64,000 bases of DNA, from assembly GCF_022458985.1 (NCBI RefSeq), contig NC_061772.1, positions 26,843,501 through 26,907,500 of the forward strand. The letters are read 5' to 3'. This DNA comes from Mugil cephalus. Its lineage: Eukaryota > Chordata > Actinopteri > Mugiliformes > Mugilidae. A program made the position numbers and the translations under genes. The notes under the pieces are model-generated. The model was given only the letters and a program-made list of their open reading frames with translations. It searched no databases and was not told the origin of the DNA. Position 1 is the stretch's first letter. Each line of letters opens with the position of its first letter. Shown piece after piece: positions 62,871 to 64,000 of this stretch.

Positions 62871-64000
62871 AACAAACACAACACCCTATTTTTTTTCTGA
62901 TTCTTTTGTTTAACGGGGTTCTTTTAATTAAGCATATCGGGACTTTTTTGAAAATCAGCCGATGTTTTTGAGTCATTTTTGTAAATACTATGAGTAAAAA
63001 AAGTCAGCGGCGAAAGAAGGAAACCACCATTATGTGATGAATACGTCATTTCATGTTTTAATTACACAGTTACATTGTTCAACACAGACAATAACCTGAA
63101 ATAGAATGTTTTACAGCTTCACACATCCAACAGAGCGAACAGTTAAAGAGCGGTATTAGCAACAGGGAGGAAAGCATGCAAGAAATAAATACAAATCAGA
63201 ATTTAATTCTTCTGGCACAGTTTACTTCATCTAAAAAAATGGCAACAGGACCGTTTAAAGAGGGAAATGAAACGAAAGGAGAAAGATTTTTCAAAAGCGG
63301 CAACCTTTCCTACAGAAACATGTTTTCTCTGTAATAATGTATTGCACAATACAGTATAGAATGCTTCCCTACACATATAAAACCATAAACCTTTTTCTCA
63401 GTTTAGGTAAAGGTAAAAACAAGACCATCCTGAGCCATGGCTTTTGGGAAAACAAGTGCTGTATCCACTGTTTGCCACCTTAGCTTTCTACTGTAGCTAT
63501 TCTTCAGAGCCTGTTTCACAGGAAGGACGCACCGCCATCGCATCAGATGAGCTTTGAAACTTCATTGGCAGAGTTACTGGTTGGGGTAGGGAGAGACGAA
63601 TGCCAACCTGCTAATGTTTGCCTTTTCTAAACACGTGTTTTGCCCATATAATGTACATAGTTAAACAAACGGAAAAGTGGCGGATGTAAAGTGTTTGGAG
63701 ACCCTCAGACGGTTATTCACAACAGCAGAGCCCTTATGCGTTTGCCATCTTTAATATCTTCACAGAGAAACGTAAATGACACCACAGCACAAATTGCATT
63801 TGTTTCATGACTTAATGAATCTGACACCCAGAAACGGAACAGAGCATTGATCTGATCTTTTATATTCTGCTGTAAAATGAAATCAAGAGGGAGTGATTCG
63901 GGACAGTTTGCCCTGTCCCTCTACAGCTCCGGTATTTTTTTATTTATTTTTTATTTTTTTGCAGGACCGCAACCTCGTATCCCACAGAATCAGCCAAGTT
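62870..64000 (-). other. intergenic end, possible 3'UTR of the next minus-strand gene
   Basis: No coding frame is seen. The sequence changes from transposon debris to non-repetitive mixed sequence at about 63,040. ATTAAA on the minus strand near 63,058 could be a poly(A) signal. In human, CBFA2T3 follows PABPN1L on the same strand, so its 3'UTR is a reasonable guess. This rests on gene order only. Confidence 0.3.

Noticed and set aside
63940-64000. Possible plus-strand exon after a T-rich tract ending in TTTTTTGCAG at 63,964
   Set aside because: The acceptor looks plausible, but only about 36 bases remain in the window and no family can be recognised.

Overview
This is a stretch of vertebrate nuclear DNA, almost certainly from a ray-finned (teleost) fish. 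Six intron-containing protein genes can be read exon by exon with GT/AG (one GT/AG U12-type) borders and conserved phases. The introns and gaps are littered with short Tc1-like DNA transposon remnants of kinds common in teleosts, plus simple repeats and poly-A/T runs.

Layout: 1-2,610 looks like the 3' untranslated tail of an upstream plus-strand gene; by human gene order dync1li2 is the guess, not proven. 5,361-19,673 (+) is cmtm4 with a 2.3 kb 3'UTR ending near 22,010. 23,519-28,674 (-) is cmtm3 and 29,178-30,294 (-) is a cklf-like gene. These three are four-helix MARVEL-domain membrane proteins and correspond to the human CKLF-CMTM1-4 cluster at 16q21. 33,190-55,835 (-) is galns, the lysosomal N-acetylgalactosamine-6-sulfatase, complete in 14 exons with every catalytic residue present. 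56,360-57,752 (+) is trappc2l, a TRAPP trafficking subunit, divergent from galns across about 0.5 kb. 58,266-61,019 (-) is pabpn1l, the embryonic nuclear poly(A)-binding protein, tail-to-tail with trappc2l. 61,860-62,870 holds two degraded Tc1-like elements. From about 63,050 to the window end there may be the 3'UTR of a further minus-strand gene (cbfa2t3 by human order).

The genes do not form one pathway. They are two blocks of old synteny, CMTM (human 16q21) and GALNS-TRAPPC2L-PABPN1L (human 16q24.3), joined here between about 30.4 and 32.8 kb. I found no wholly new gene system. The most checkable unusual points are: a U12-type intron in trappc2l; a CLEAR-like E-box in the galns/trappc2l divergent promoter; abutting cmtm4/cmtm3 3' ends; a very short cklf-to-cmtm3 gap; about nine copies of one internally deleted Tc1-like element, one of them inside the cmtm4 3'UTR; a MADF/Harbinger-like fragment nested in another copy; a long-inverted-repeat MITE in cmtm4 intron 2; and an unexplained CpG-rich 60-codon open frame in the cmtm3 3'UTR region. 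No retroviral, LTR or other virus-like element, no tRNA or rRNA gene and no CRISPR array was recognised.
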